DNA of 64,000 nucleotides from Epiperipatus broadwayi (Eukaryota; Onychophora; Udeonychophora; Euonychophora; Peripatidae), in NCBI GenBank assembly GCA_028023455.1, contig JAQFVV010006846.1, positions 124,001-188,000 of the forward strand, given 5' to 3'. Each line of letters begins with the position of its first letter. Position 1 is the first letter of the stretch. A model generated the notes under the pieces. The model was not told the DNA's origin and did no database searches. It saw nothing but the letters and a program-made list of their open reading frames with translations. The translations under genes and the position numbers were made by a program. Below, piece by piece: positions 13,139-25,644 of the stretch.

Positions 13139-13886
13139 CCTTTTAACCGCTAATTATATTATTGGTTGTATGAGGTAAAAATCAAATCTTTTAATTGGCC
13201 AACTCACAAACTGAAGACAAAGCCTATTGTTAAAACATATTCGCCTATAATATTAAATTCAACTCAGATACGTTTATAAAAAGTATATTACTAATTTTTC
13301 AGGTTATGAAGAGAACGAAAGTTCTTTCAAAAATAAATTGCTATTTATTTATTCTAAAATATTCAATTTCGGCAACATAAAAGCTATAATATAAACAAAA
13401 AGGTCGACTTTTACGTTATAGAAAAGTAAATATTTCTTTTTACTAAATCTTCAATATTTTTACAAAAATCTCCGATATTTTTCGAAAATAATTTTATTTT
13501 TTTAGTATTCTCTCTGAAAATAATTTTAATTTCTCAAAATATACTTTTATAATACTTTAAAATCATATTCGAAATGAAAATCTCAGCGTGTTTCTTTATT
13601 TTCTTTGATCAGGCGGTTTCTTTGTTCTTTCCAGCCAATCAGAATGTCTTTTTCGGCTGAGAGCATGCTAAGAACCAATCACAAGTAATGTTCTTTCTTT
13701 GTTTAGGTTTAAATGCGTTTTTTTATTTATTTTTTACTTGTAAAATAATTCGGAAGAGGGCACCATCTTACAGAACTTTTAAAAACCTATTCAATACCTG
13801 TTTAACGAATATTTTAGCATAAGAACTGGCAGAGTTAGAGTGACATCAGATGTCTATGAGGAGCCTCGTAAGAGGCGGGAAAAGGG
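13139..13886. mobile_element. piggyBac-like non-autonomous element
   Basis: A 748-bp segment is bounded by TTAA on both sides (13135-13138 and 13887-13890). Its ends are short imperfect inverted repeats: CCTTTTAACCGC on the left, and CCCTTTTCCCGCC read inward from the right. TTAA target sites with CCCTTT-type termini are the hallmark of the piggyBac superfamily. The right end has a subterminal hairpin (GAGCCTCGTAAGAGGC). There is no transposase frame, so it would depend on an autonomous relative. The interior at about 13600-13880 is richer in G+C than its flanks. Confidence 0.65.
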
Positions 13887-13890
13887 TTAA

Positions 13891-16800
13891 TATATTTATA
13901 ATTATTTTTGCAAAATATTTGTAAAATATTTATTTTAAGATAAAACTATTTTGGACTATACTCAGATTTTATTCAATTTGTTTTTAAGAAGACAAATACA
14001 AAAAAACACCATAATAACAGTAAAAATTAAAGTTATGACTAGCTTAAAATGAAATGCCTTCATAACTGGTGAAAATATGTTTTGTAATTATTTAATAATT
14101 ATAAATGAAATTTTAAATTTTAGAACAGCACTTCATTGCTTTATGATATTTTAATAAAAATTCATTTTGATTTTAGAAATGATGTTGAACAAATTTTCTT
14201 TTATTCATTAAATATTTTTATTAGCAATTATGAAAGGAGAAAAGCCATTGTTCTGATTACTTATATCAGGGGTTTTTTCTCTCTATTAGTAAAGTTCAAA
14301 TATTATTTTTAATAATATTTTTCATTTATAAACTTATATTTCTAAAAAAAGTAAAAATTATGGAAATAGAATAAAGGTTTAATTATTAAAATAAAATGTT
14401 AAAAATATAATCCAAACAGGCACTAAGGAATATCAAAAAAATTGCAATGTAAAAGGGCTAGTCAATCATTACTACATGTGTGAGTACAGATGGTACATAT
14501 ATAAATACAATATTGTATATGTTTTTAAAAAAACAAAAGAATCTCAAAATAATTATTATAACTATTAATGACAAAATATAATTCTCAAAAGTGATCATTT
14601 GTAGAAATATGTTTTTTTTTTACTGACACTTATTTTTCATCTTACATAGAAAAAAAAATCTCAGAAGTTTAAACTTCTGCAAATTAAATATTAGATCTTC
14701 CAAGCAAATACTGATATCGATGTAGCTTATTTTTTGTAAACAATAAATGAAAATAGATGAAATTGTATATTTGGAAAACCATTTTAAAATCTGCTTTTGT
14801 CAATGCAAGATTTAATATTTTAAGCCATCAGTAAATATATCCTGTAAAAGATAATAAAAAACTCTTATTCTCTCTCTATATATAAAAAAAGACTGATATT
14901 TAGCTATTATGAAACAATGATAAAACTTATCTGCAATTGCATATCGCTAAATTTATGTATATTTACTAATAAATTACATATGTATATTTATGTCAATCTT
15001 ATTAAAATATTTTAAACTGAAAAAACAAATTTCTTTCAAAGAAATGATGTATAAAAAATGAATTTATTTAGTACAATATTTGATTATCCATCTTTGCAAT
15101 TTTTAATAGCAATAACAAAGTTCACCTCTTTAAATATAAGTAAGTAAATAAAGAGTGAACACTACTATATAAAAAACAACTAAATCATATCAAGATCCAA
15201 AGGCAACCAAAAACATAAGAAGGTTTTAGATATATAATTATATACATGAAGAACCAAATGAAAGATAAATAATTAAATGGCTTTATTGCTTGACAGGTCA
15301 TAGGAAATTCAAGCAATGAAAATGCCAGCAGTGGAATTAACCCAAGTACCACACACTCTGTCATAATGGTGAATGATGTAGAGCAATAATGATCCTTCAT
15401 GAAAAAGTTCAAACTATTGTACACAAATTAAATTTAGACATTAATATAATAAATAATAGGTAATTTTTGAATTTTACTTTGAGTAATTATCATTAGTTAT
15501 TAGTTTTTTCATTAGAAATTATATGTAAAAGTTATTTTATAAATAGAAATTATTATTTAAAAAAATTATTTTTTAAAAAGTTGTATTGTTGCATTGGTAA
15601 ATATATTATTATCATGAGAATAAAAAAATATTTAAAAAAAAAGGAATTTAGTGGTTTGTTTTTATATTTATAGTTTATAATACTGTACTTGTAAATAAAA
15701 AATATATAATAGAAGCACTTAACAAATGAAGATAGTTTTTGAGTTTATATGAATAATATAAATAGAGCTATGCTGGATTAATTAGTTTGATTGTTTCAGA
15801 CTTGCTTCTAAAATGGAATAATTCATAGAATCATCATGATAAACTCATTATAATTATGCATATATGATTATATATACATATCTAATAGAGAATATTAAAT
15901 GAATATTAAAGTATATATTTTATTTTCTCAGTGGATAAGTATTCAGTTTTAAAAATAGAAAATATGAGATGAAGTTTATATATATTTATAATATACAGAA
16001 TAATTGGACAATCTACAAATACCTGGTCAATGATATTTATATGCATATGAAGATAATTTGTGTACACAAATTAACATTATTAATGTTTCCTACTTTAATT
16101 CCATAAATAAGCAAATTTATGCATTGCAAAAGTGAGTTTTTTGAGTCAAAAATTAATTTTTCAAACATATTCTCAGATGCGTTCTTCCATACGGTATACA
16201 CACAGAGAAATAAAGTCAGTAGTAGATATACAATTGCCCTCTTCTATATTTAACTTGAACACATCAAATTCTTTACTTTCCTGATAGGGTCATATTGAAA
16301 TCAGCATCAATAATTTTTTTAATTTATATTTAAAATCTGAAAATTAAATAGATTTCAAAGATTTTAAAAAAAAAAGTATAAATTGTTATTATATTTTTTG
16401 CAATAAAGTAATTAATATGATATTAACTCCTAAAATATATATACAAATTATAAATAGAAAATCAAAACCTATTGTAAATTGCGTCAATTTTATTATTTAA
16501 ATATGTGTAAAATAATTATTTGCATTAAATTATTTATGCAACAAAAACATTATTACTACATTGTAATTTTAAATGCTATGGTAATTATAAATAACCATAG
16601 CTTAATGATATGAAATTGAAACAGAAGTAACTGCTACTTCTAGAGAGCTATATATAAACCAATAGTCAAGCATCAATAAATTATAAAAATAATTAATGTC
16701 TGATTATTGGTTTAATATATAATTCATTGAGAGCTGCAATACTTACATTTCAGTTAAATACTATGGCAGAATTTTTTTGAAAAAGACAGTTTATATTTTG

Positions 16801-19204
16801 CTAAATTGACATCATTCACACACTTTAACTGGTATCATCTTCTCTAAACTTTTCTATTTCTACATCACTGAATATTTTCAAATCTCCTTTCAATCAATAC
16901 CTTACCCACCAACTTTTTTCAAGATTCCTTAAGATTCTGTCCACCATTAATGTCTACAGTTTTTTTTTTTAATATTTCAAGTCATAAAAGCTAGTATTAA
17001 AAGCAGATTTTAATAGTCCAAACAATCTAAAGGTAAAAACAGCGATTAAACAAAAATGTGATCAACAGTAATATTTGCAATTACTTTCTAACAAATAAAT
17101 ATACCCTCCTATTTTCTTTTGTTTGTTTTTTATCTATACAATATTTCCGAATTCTTAACTCTTGGCTCAATAATTGTTAACAGAAAGAAAGCATTTACAA
17201 GAGATATTTGCCAAAACACTAAAGCATTAATAGCTGGTAATAGTAATAACACTGCAAATGAACCTTAATGCTTTAATTTATAAACAAATAAAATTTTTGA
17301 AGTTTATATTAATAAATGTCAAATTAGCAATTAATTATAGAACTCGTAAAGATTGAACATTAAAACTCTTAAAAAAAAAAAAAGATGAAATTATATATCC
17401 AGAGAGTTAGTTTTAAAATTCCACATGGTTAACAAATATTTAGAATTTTTAAGTCATTTCTCACAAAAAAATATTACATCATTATTATTTATTTAAAAAA
17501 TAAATGTTAACTAACTGAAAGAATTAAATCTTAATTCTTAAATAAATCAAGCCATATGCACATACAACGCTGGAGACAACATAGAAGTTAATTAATTACA
17601 TAAATAATAAATATTCACTTTCATTTCAAATATAAACATTTCCTAATTTAAGTTTCTACATTACAAAAAATTTATAGAAAAAATCTCATAGCTTAGTAAT
17701 TTGAGTATTCCCAACCATTCTCCATCTAAGATTTGAAACAGGGCGAATTAATTATTGTTGGGTTTTTTTTTTTTCAAATAGTTAAGAATTTCCGAATAAA
17801 CTTACAAACAGCTTAACTAGCAATACAATTTTTGGTTGATAAATAACATTTAAAAGGCAAAATAATTAAGAAAAAATACAAGAACTCTCACTAATAAGCA
17901 CCTGATTAGCCTGATAACATTTTTTCCTTCACCATTTCTTTGTAATAAAATGCTAGATCATTTGCCTTTGCCTTTTTTTTTTTTTTGCTTTTTATTTATA
18001 TGTTTATTTAAAGTTTAGTTTTATAGAACTGATTTATCATTTCTCATAGTTCTTAATAATAATAAAATAGCCCAAGAGACCATGAGTCAATCATGTACAT
18101 ATGGTAAATTGAGCAGAAGAATCTACTCATACTACACAAAACTGAATTTTTACTTATTTTTCGTATGAAAATTGATCTAGAAATCTTTGAGTGCCTTTTT
18201 ACCATTGTGTTTACTATACTGCCTGATTCTTGAAAATATTCAGCAGGTTATAATAATTCTACTTTTACCCTATTTTGTGCAAAGCAGTATTTTACTCTTT
18301 TAATGGATATATTCATTATTGTTAGCCTCTATTCCCCTATTATGATTCCTTGATTTTTTTATTTTTTATTGTAGATGATTAATAATAAGTGATATATATA
18401 TATCTAGCTTGAAATATTCTGCCAGTATTAGCATCATTTACTATTGTTTTTCATATTGTAGCATATTTAATAATGACTAATATAATTCTATACAAACTTA
18501 CTTTTATTAGATTAACTTTTGAATTTAAAATATGTAAAAATAATGATTGAAAAAAATCAATATATTGCAAATGACAAATCTGATAAAATATATTATTATA
18601 GAGCAAAATTATTTATGACATAATAAATATATAATTTTAATCTTCTTTATCAACTTCAAAATTTAAAAGTTTGAACTTTTTTTTAAACATTTCTATAATT
18701 CAATTGTATGATTGATTTATTTTTAACATTTAGACATAATTTACAATTTGTCAAGATTAAGTTTTATAACCACTACATAATACTACTATCAATTTTCAAA
18801 TGTTTTAATTGCATGTTATTTATCTTCCTAAGTATATCTTTACTTTGCAAATACCAAATAAACTTAATTTTAGTTCATGCAGTTTTAATTCTATCCCGCC
18901 CACCCCCTTTTTGTTTTAGTGATATCTCATTCCAGTTGTAGTCTAAACTGCTTTAAATGTATATATTTTGAAAAAAATTGCCACTTTTTAAGACAAATAT
19001 AATAAAACATATTATAATTAAGAGCAACAATAATAAGAAGTAAATTTATTTCATTATAATAACTGATTAAAAGAAATCAATCAATAGATTATCAAAAAAC
19101 TATCAAATGACTCCAGTTAAACAAAAGTAATTTCCACCTAATTTTGTATACAAATAATTTATATTTATTGTAAATAATTCTTATTAAAAAATCAAATTTG
19201 AAAT

Positions 19205-19247
<43 letters not shown>

Positions 19248-21734
19248 TCCTATATATGCATTTGTATATATATATATATATATATATAACAAATGCATAT
19301 CTTAGGAGCAGTGTGAGACACTGATTGAGTTGAAGTGTCACAAAACAACATTATAGCGATTACAGATTAAGATTTCTCATGAATGGCACTATGTATAAAT
19401 AGAACATTTTATTAATGCAGAGCGAAGATTCAAACTTCATTCATAGAATATGACATTTATTTATCGCACTGGCAAATGTATTGATTATCATTAGCAATGC
19501 TGTCATTTGACAGAAAAATAAATTGCATCCATCAATATAAAATTTTATTAACAAATTAATTGCATGTTTTATCTTAATATAATTAAATATTGTCAAAATA
19601 TAAATTTAAGTTTTTGTTGAAAAAAAATTCAATACATTTTTGGGAGTTTTTGTTATCATACTTTCTATGAATCTATATGGCAATATTTTTCTTGAAATGA
19701 AAAGGTACATATTTTGAATGTTTTCAGTTTTATAGGAAGATAAATTAAAAATACAGTATTAGAATATTTATTATCACTTTTTTTAAATCTCCATTACTTT
19801 AAATATTCATTTATAAACTTCCCTATATAATCTGAATAAGCCTATCAATGCTAAAATAATTTGTATCCTTGATTTTCAAGAGAATTTTTTTTACGTATCT
19901 TAACTTTATTGGACTCATAGTGCTTAATATTCAAGCACAAACATATAATGTGTTTAACAATATCAAATTAACATAATTCTAAAAACAACAGCATAATTAT
20001 ATATACATCTGTTCATTTTTATACGATATTTATTTATTAAAAAAAAAAGCAAATAAATTATTTTTAACTATTTATTATTTGTGTTCTAACAAATCAATAA
20101 ACATTTTCTGTATGGGAGTATTCAGATGTCAGTAAGTGTTCATATACGATATCTAATTTCAATGCAGTCCAAATCCAGTAACAGTTACACCATGTTAGTT
20201 ATACAGTGAAAAATGAAAATTTAAAAAAATTTAAAAATTCAAGTAACTGGACAGGAGACTCAAATAATAATAAGAATTCATATACATAATTAAGTACAAA
20301 TTTAAAAACATATTATATATAAAACTTAAAAGAAATTATAACTCTTAGTTTAAATATTGGACATTTCTTTAGAGCAGTTCAGATACTGATATTAAATGAA
20401 TTTCTTTATTAATTTACAAGTGTATTGGGAGGAGTGTAGTAGTTTTTTTTAATAAAAGTTTACTAGTTAATATATAGTAACCATAATACACTGAAGTGAT
20501 TAACACTTCTAATTTCCCATTACTTGAGATTTTCTTAATTACAATTTAATTTTAAAAGGTATGACAATTATAAAACTCATATCAGTATTAATATAATATT
20601 GTATCTAAAAAATTAATATTAAAATACAATACATATATGAATGTGTATGTAATTTAAGATACTTTCCAATAATAAAGAGAATGAGAATTTAATCAAAATA
20701 ATGCAATGTAGAATAATGTGTAACTATGAATCATGATCATTATCCATAAAAATTATTATTAATAATAATTGTATATTTGATTCAACATTTTTAAAAACAG
20801 GCAAAGGAAAGGTCGTAATGACTATAAAATCATAAAATATTAATCCACAATGGCTACAACCAATAGTGTGAAATCAGTTTAGATTTACAAATAACTTAAT
20901 TTCATATAATTTTTTTTAATTGAATATATGTCTATCTTTGTACCTTCTTAAATATGTCTATTTTGCAAAAATCAAATTAATTTGTATTTAGCTCATATGG
21001 TATAAATTTTATGATCTCTTTTTCAGGCTTAGCAGTATCTCATTCTGCTTGTAATTTAAATGACTGTAAATTTTCTTCATGTTATGCAAATAATCACTAT
21101 TTTTCTTACTTTTTAAGACATTATAAAATTTATTGTAACTAGTATTTATAATAATAAAAATCAAATTTATTTCATTGTAATAAATGATTGTAAGAAAGCA
21201 ATCAACTGAATCCAGTTAAGCAAATGTAATTTTATTTCTCCATTTTTGCGATTTTATGGCTACATTATTTTAAACTTTTTATACAAACGTTTTAATATTT
21301 ATTAGTCAAATTTGAAATATTTATATAAAACCAGTAATCTTCTTATGGGCATTATGAGATATTGCTTGTAGCTTTTGAGTTATTATACCATTATGTATCT
21401 GTTGCTGGTTAAACCAGAAATGGAATTGGGATAAACAATTAGTCAAACATTTCATTTTATGTTCTTCATTTACTATAAAATAAATTTTAGAGAGAGAAAA
21501 AAAAAAACAATTCAAAACTACACAATATAAAAATTGAGAGTTTGTTGGAGAAAGATGACAATGGATGGATAATTACAAAAATAAAATAGACAAGCATATA
21601 ACATTCTAATAAAATAAACTTATACCAATTTTTTTTACATGACTTTTTATTATAAATAGATCTCAAATAAATTAAATATAACACATCTATATGTAACAGA
21701 CTAATCATTACTATAATTTATTCCAAATATTACT
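13891..21734. other. AT-rich spacer, no gene seen
   Basis: Nearly 8 kb of AT-rich sequence with homopolymer A/T runs and one long AT microsatellite, listed separately. No recognisable coding domain, RNA gene or transposon ends were found. A 79-codon hydrophobic minus-strand frame at 15185-15424 was considered and set aside. Confidence 0.5.
19206..19300. repeat. (AT)n microsatellite with internal hairpin
   Basis: Two blocks of alternating AT are separated by a short non-repetitive island. The flanks and island form an inverted arrangement (ATATGCATTTGT against ACAAATGCATAT), so the locus could extrude as a cruciform. The minus-strand frame of Tyr-Ile repeats here is an artefact of the dinucleotide repeat. 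Confidence 0.9.
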
Positions 21735-22166
21735 CACCTTTATATCAAAGGAACATAATCAAAAAGTTTAACCCTTCTTTTGAATTTACTTTTTCATAAA
21801 AGATAACCTTTGCATTGTCAAATAATATATTATGACCTGTATTAAGTTCATTAATATATGAAGTTAAGTTATTATACTTATTTCTAATTCACTTTAACTC
21901 TTTATTAAAACTTAATTTAATTTGACCTATATAAACTTTACAACTACAAGGAATCTTATAAATCATACCAGGAACACATTTTCTATAAATAGACTATTTT
22001 GAATTATTTAATAATGAATTTAAATCAACATCTTTTTTCGAAGAAATGCTCATATCATTCAGTATCAATGATTATTATTATTAATTAATCCATAAATTGA
22101 ACCCTTAAAAGGTATGGAAATAAAATCTTTTTTCTGTTCATCAGCTTCAATATTTTTAAAATCAGG
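21735..22166 (-). pseudogene. Penelope-like element GIY-YIG endonuclease remnant
   Basis: Reading the minus strand, segments separated by stops and a frameshift match the C-terminal part of Penelope-like retroelement proteins. An upstream piece has KKDFISIPFKGSIYGLI. A GIY-YIG core follows (GMIYKIPCSCKVYIG, with Q and a short basic helix next), then ELNTGHNILFDNAKVI. The GIY half (MIYKIP) and the YIG triad are both visible. GIY-YIG nucleases nick target DNA to prime reverse transcription in Penelope-like elements. I found no reverse transcriptase upstream, and in-frame stops show the copy is dead. Its closeness to a hammerhead-bearing inverted repeat (23747-24294) fits this class, whose pseudo-LTRs often carry hammerheads. 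Confidence 0.7.
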
Positions 22167-23746
22167 CTTGTAAATATTTTTATTAAATACAATTTGTTGG
22201 AGATGAGGAAAAGAAAATGATAAAAATCAGAACAATAACAACAACAACAAAAAACTAAAATTAAAGTTCATCATATATTTAAAAATGCAAACAGATTTTT
22301 ATTTATACTGTTTAATCAAATATATCAGAAGTTGCATTAGATGAAATTTAAATTCATAAGAATATACAACATGCCTACATTTTTCATACCAATGTTCTAT
22401 CATGGGCAGCACTATTTGAAAAAAATTAACGAGAAAAAAATATTTGTAAACCAAATAAAATCAAAAAAACTATGCAATATAAGTTTCCTTATATTCTTAC
22501 TTTGTATTAATTAAATGTAGGTAGTTCATTACTGTACAATTAAATGAAACTAAATATCTTCATTTATTCTTTTACTAGTGGAGTTTATTTTTCTTTTTTT
22601 ACATTATCTTAATATGTTGTGTATTAGAATATTTAATTCTGAAATTGTATAATTATTACATTTTGTAAATAATCATTATTATTTTACCTGTCACTCTCTC
22701 TTCATTTGCTTTTATCTTATTGTTTTTAGACATTTAGATTAATTCACGATTGGACAATGGAATTATATGCTTGTGTATTTGCATTTCCATCATTAATTGC
22801 ACACACAACAATTTTAATTCCAATTGTTTTTTTTTTATAACATTTTATTCTTTGCCTATCTATCATTGCTTTTTTCTTATAAAGAATGGTCATTTCCATT
22901 TACGAAATGCTGCTAATGAGGATGATATATTTGTAAAATTGGATAAGTATACTTAAATATTTTTTATCTTTCTTCACTCATTCCTTCCACATACATATAT
23001 ATAACAAGTAAAAAGTTTATATAAATAGAATTTAAAATGTGAAACAAAATACTTTAGAGTGTAGAAATAAATCTCATATCCACAACAAACATGAATTTTA
23101 GTTCTGCTTTGCCTCTCCTGACATATTACTTGAACTAAAAGTAATATAAAATAGCTGGAACTTTAAAAATTCTTCAAATTACATTTAAAAAAAAAAAAAC
23201 TTTCAAAAATTAGTTTTCAGATAACATTAAACATTCTTTCAGCCCCCATTCTGCCTGTCAAAAACGACTGATTTTGTAGTTTTGAATCTTGTTTTTTGTT
23301 CGTAGTTTATTTTCTCTGTTTCTTCCTGCTTTTTTCTATTTCTTCTTTTAACACAAATAAAATTTTTATATAAACTAAAATCATGAAATGTAATGTATTA
23401 TTATAAATATTTCAGATTTTGTATTCGTATACAAAAAAAAAAAAAAATTCTTCTATCAATTTTCCGATTAATTTGTTGCCATTGAAATAAGTAACTTAAT
23501 TTTTATATATATTTAAAATATGAAATCAATTCATTAACATTATTTTTTCATCTAATTAAAAGTTAATAATGAATGGTTGGTAGTATCGATTTTGAAAAGA
23601 ATAAAGAGTTCAAATAAGATTGTGGTTAATGATGCAAGTAATAATTTGGATATCGTTTACATACTACATCACATAAATTTTATAATAATAAAAAAAATTA
23701 AGTCATAAATTACATGACTTAATTTAATAAGCTTTAATATAATAAG
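22167..23746. other. AT-rich spacer, no gene seen
   Basis: In a complete Penelope-like element this is where reverse transcriptase would lie on the minus strand, but I could not find its motifs. The sequence is low-complexity AT-rich DNA with short frames only. Confidence 0.45.
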
Positions 23747-24294
23747 TGTGCTAATAACTCTAAACAAGATTTTCTGATAAATGCCACAAGAGAAAACATT
23801 TAAAATATCTAGAAATATCTCTATTCCCAAATCAGTTTTAAGCTAATAGCTAGTGTAGACAGGCGCTAGGATATTCAGACACTAGATCCAAAATTCCAAT
23901 TCACACACAAAATGTATCTAATACTTAACTATTAAGTAGAAAATGTAAAATTTTCAAACATCTATGTTTTCAAATCCAGCTATCTAACTTAAATTGCTAA
24001 GGCTATTAATATATGGTGTAGCTGAAAATTATCATATAGCTATTTGAATTAAATAACTGGATTTGAAAACATAGATGTCTGAAAATTTCAGACTTTCTAC
24101 TTAGTAGTTAAGTATTAGATAAATGCTGTTCTTGAATTGGTATTTTGGATCTAGTGTCTGAATATCCTAGTGCTTCACTGACGAGAGCCATTACCTCAAA
24201 ACCGGTTTGGGGATAGGGATAATTTTAGATAGAGATTTTAAACGCTTTCTCTTGTGGCATTTATTGAAAAAGCTTGTTTATAGCTATGAGCACA
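23747..24294. repeat. Long inverted repeat, Penelope pseudo-LTR-like
   Basis: Two arms of about 240 bp face each other (about 23747-23990 and 24050-24294) around a 60-bp centre. Shared blocks include GGATCTAGTGTCTGAATATC, CTCTTGTGGCATTTAT, ACATAGATGT and the outer end CTTGTTTA...AGCACA, each present in inverted orientation. The right arm contains a recognisable hammerhead motif; the matching place in the left arm is degraded. The block CTCTTGT(A/G)GCATTTAT is shared with the separate 189-bp element at 53525-53713, so both belong to one repeat family. Inverted pseudo-LTRs with hammerheads are a known arrangement in Penelope-like elements; assignment here is inference. Confidence 0.7.
24173..24212 (+). 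ncRNA. Degenerate hammerhead ribozyme
   Basis: The motif reads stem I (CTTCA), then CTGACGA, a three-pair stem II (GAG with CTC), AAAA where GAAA is required, then CCGGTT and the stem I partner TGGGG. The variable core position 7 is tolerated, but the G-to-A change at position 12 (24198) hits a catalytic core base, so this copy should be inactive. It aligns with the intact copy at 53527-53567. Confidence 0.7.
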
Positions 24295-25033
24295 GTCACA
24301 ATATTAAATTTTATAATGTAGCTCTAAATCTCTTACATTAAATTGTGTTAAAAGAATGTATAAAGCTCAATCAAAATTATGATATAGATCAAAATATTAA
24401 AATGCTATAATATATTGCATAAAATTAATTAAATTATCACTCAAATGTATGACTTTACTAACAGACATTTTATAGGTAACATACAAGCAATTGCAATTAT
24501 CAATATATGACAAACTATCAAAGTAATAGTATTTTCTTGTTTGGATTTTTTAATCTAATTTCTGCAGAAAATATATTTGTGAAATAAATCTTGGTCATTC
24601 AATCTTCTGTTATATAATATATGACACTAACATACAAAATATCAACTTTGATAATTTTCAGATTTATTATTAATTAAATAGGTAAAATTATTAATATAGA
24701 TATATATATTACTTTAGTTTTTATCAAAATTGAAATAAAAATAAAACATAATCAATGTAACATTAATTGATGACTATGAATCTTTCTCAATTGTTTTACT
24801 CAGTTTATCTTCTTTAGACAGAAAAGGAATGCTCTGTTTTTTCAAGATTTAGTCATCATGATTTCCTATAAACCTAAAATTATATAAAAAAGCCCCCCCC
24901 CTCCCCAAATAAAACAAAAAAAAAAAATTGTGAAGACCAACATTAAGTCCTAAAATTTTAAATGCATCTTTTATCTACTTGCAACCATAATGTATTCTAT
25001 AAAATTGATCTTATGGTTTTCTAGGTTAACTAT
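24295..25033. other. AT-rich spacer with poly-C tract
   Basis: Spacer without a gene, including a C-rich run at 24893-24906 next to an A run. It ends in ACTAT (25029-25033), the putative target site of the LTR element. Confidence 0.55.
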
Positions 25034-25144
25034 TGAGCTGATATTTTAAATCAGCTCATATATATATATAAGCTCACATATTTATAATTCGTCATAAATA
25101 TTTTGAAGTTAAATAGTTTGTAAAATGAAAAAAAGAATTAATTA
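25034..25144 (+). repeat. 5' LTR (first 111 bp, cut by gap)
   Basis: Matches the start of the 27202 LTR almost base for base. Its first 24 bases contain an 8-bp inverted repeat (GAGCTGAT...ATCAGCTC) that could form a hairpin. It is truncated by the assembly gap, not biologically. Confidence 0.85.
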
Positions 25145-25644
25145 NNNNNNNNNNNNNNNNNNNNNNNNNNNNNNNNNNNNNNNNNNNNNNNNNNNNNNNN
25201 NNNNNNNNNNNNNNNNNNNNNNNNNNNNNNNNNNNNNNNNNNNNNNNNNNNNNNNNNNNNNNNNNNNNNNNNNNNNNNNNNNNNNNNNNNNNNNNNNNNN
25301 NNNNNNNNNNNNNNNNNNNNNNNNNNNNNNNNNNNNNNNNNNNNNNNNNNNNNNNNNNNNNNNNNNNNNNNNNNNNNNNNNNNNNNNNNNNNNNNNNNNN
25401 NNNNNNNNNNNNNNNNNNNNNNNNNNNNNNNNNNNNNNNNNNNNNNNNNNNNNNNNNNNNNNNNNNNNNNNNNNNNNNNNNNNNNNNNNNNNNNNNNNNN
25501 NNNNNNNNNNNNNNNNNNNNNNNNNNNNNNNNNNNNNNNNNNNNNNNNNNNNNNNNNNNNNNNNNNNNNNNNNNNNNNNNNNNNNNNNNNNNNNNNNNNN
25601 NNNNNNNNNNNNNNNNNNNNNNNNNNNNNNNNNNNNNNNNNNNN
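25145..25644. other. Assembly gap, exactly 500 N
   Basis: A round 500-base N run, typical of a placeholder of unknown size. What is missing should include the remaining 1.5 kb of LTR plus gag, protease and reverse transcriptase, so the real gap is probably several kilobases. Confidence 0.95.

Noticed and set aside
15185-15424. 79-codon hydrophobic minus-strand frame that could be a membrane-protein exon
   Set aside because: No convincing splice donor and no recognised domain; hydrophobic runs are expected from AT-rich DNA.
19092-19298. Minus-strand frame of Tyr-Ile repeats
   Set aside because: It is the translation of an AT microsatellite.
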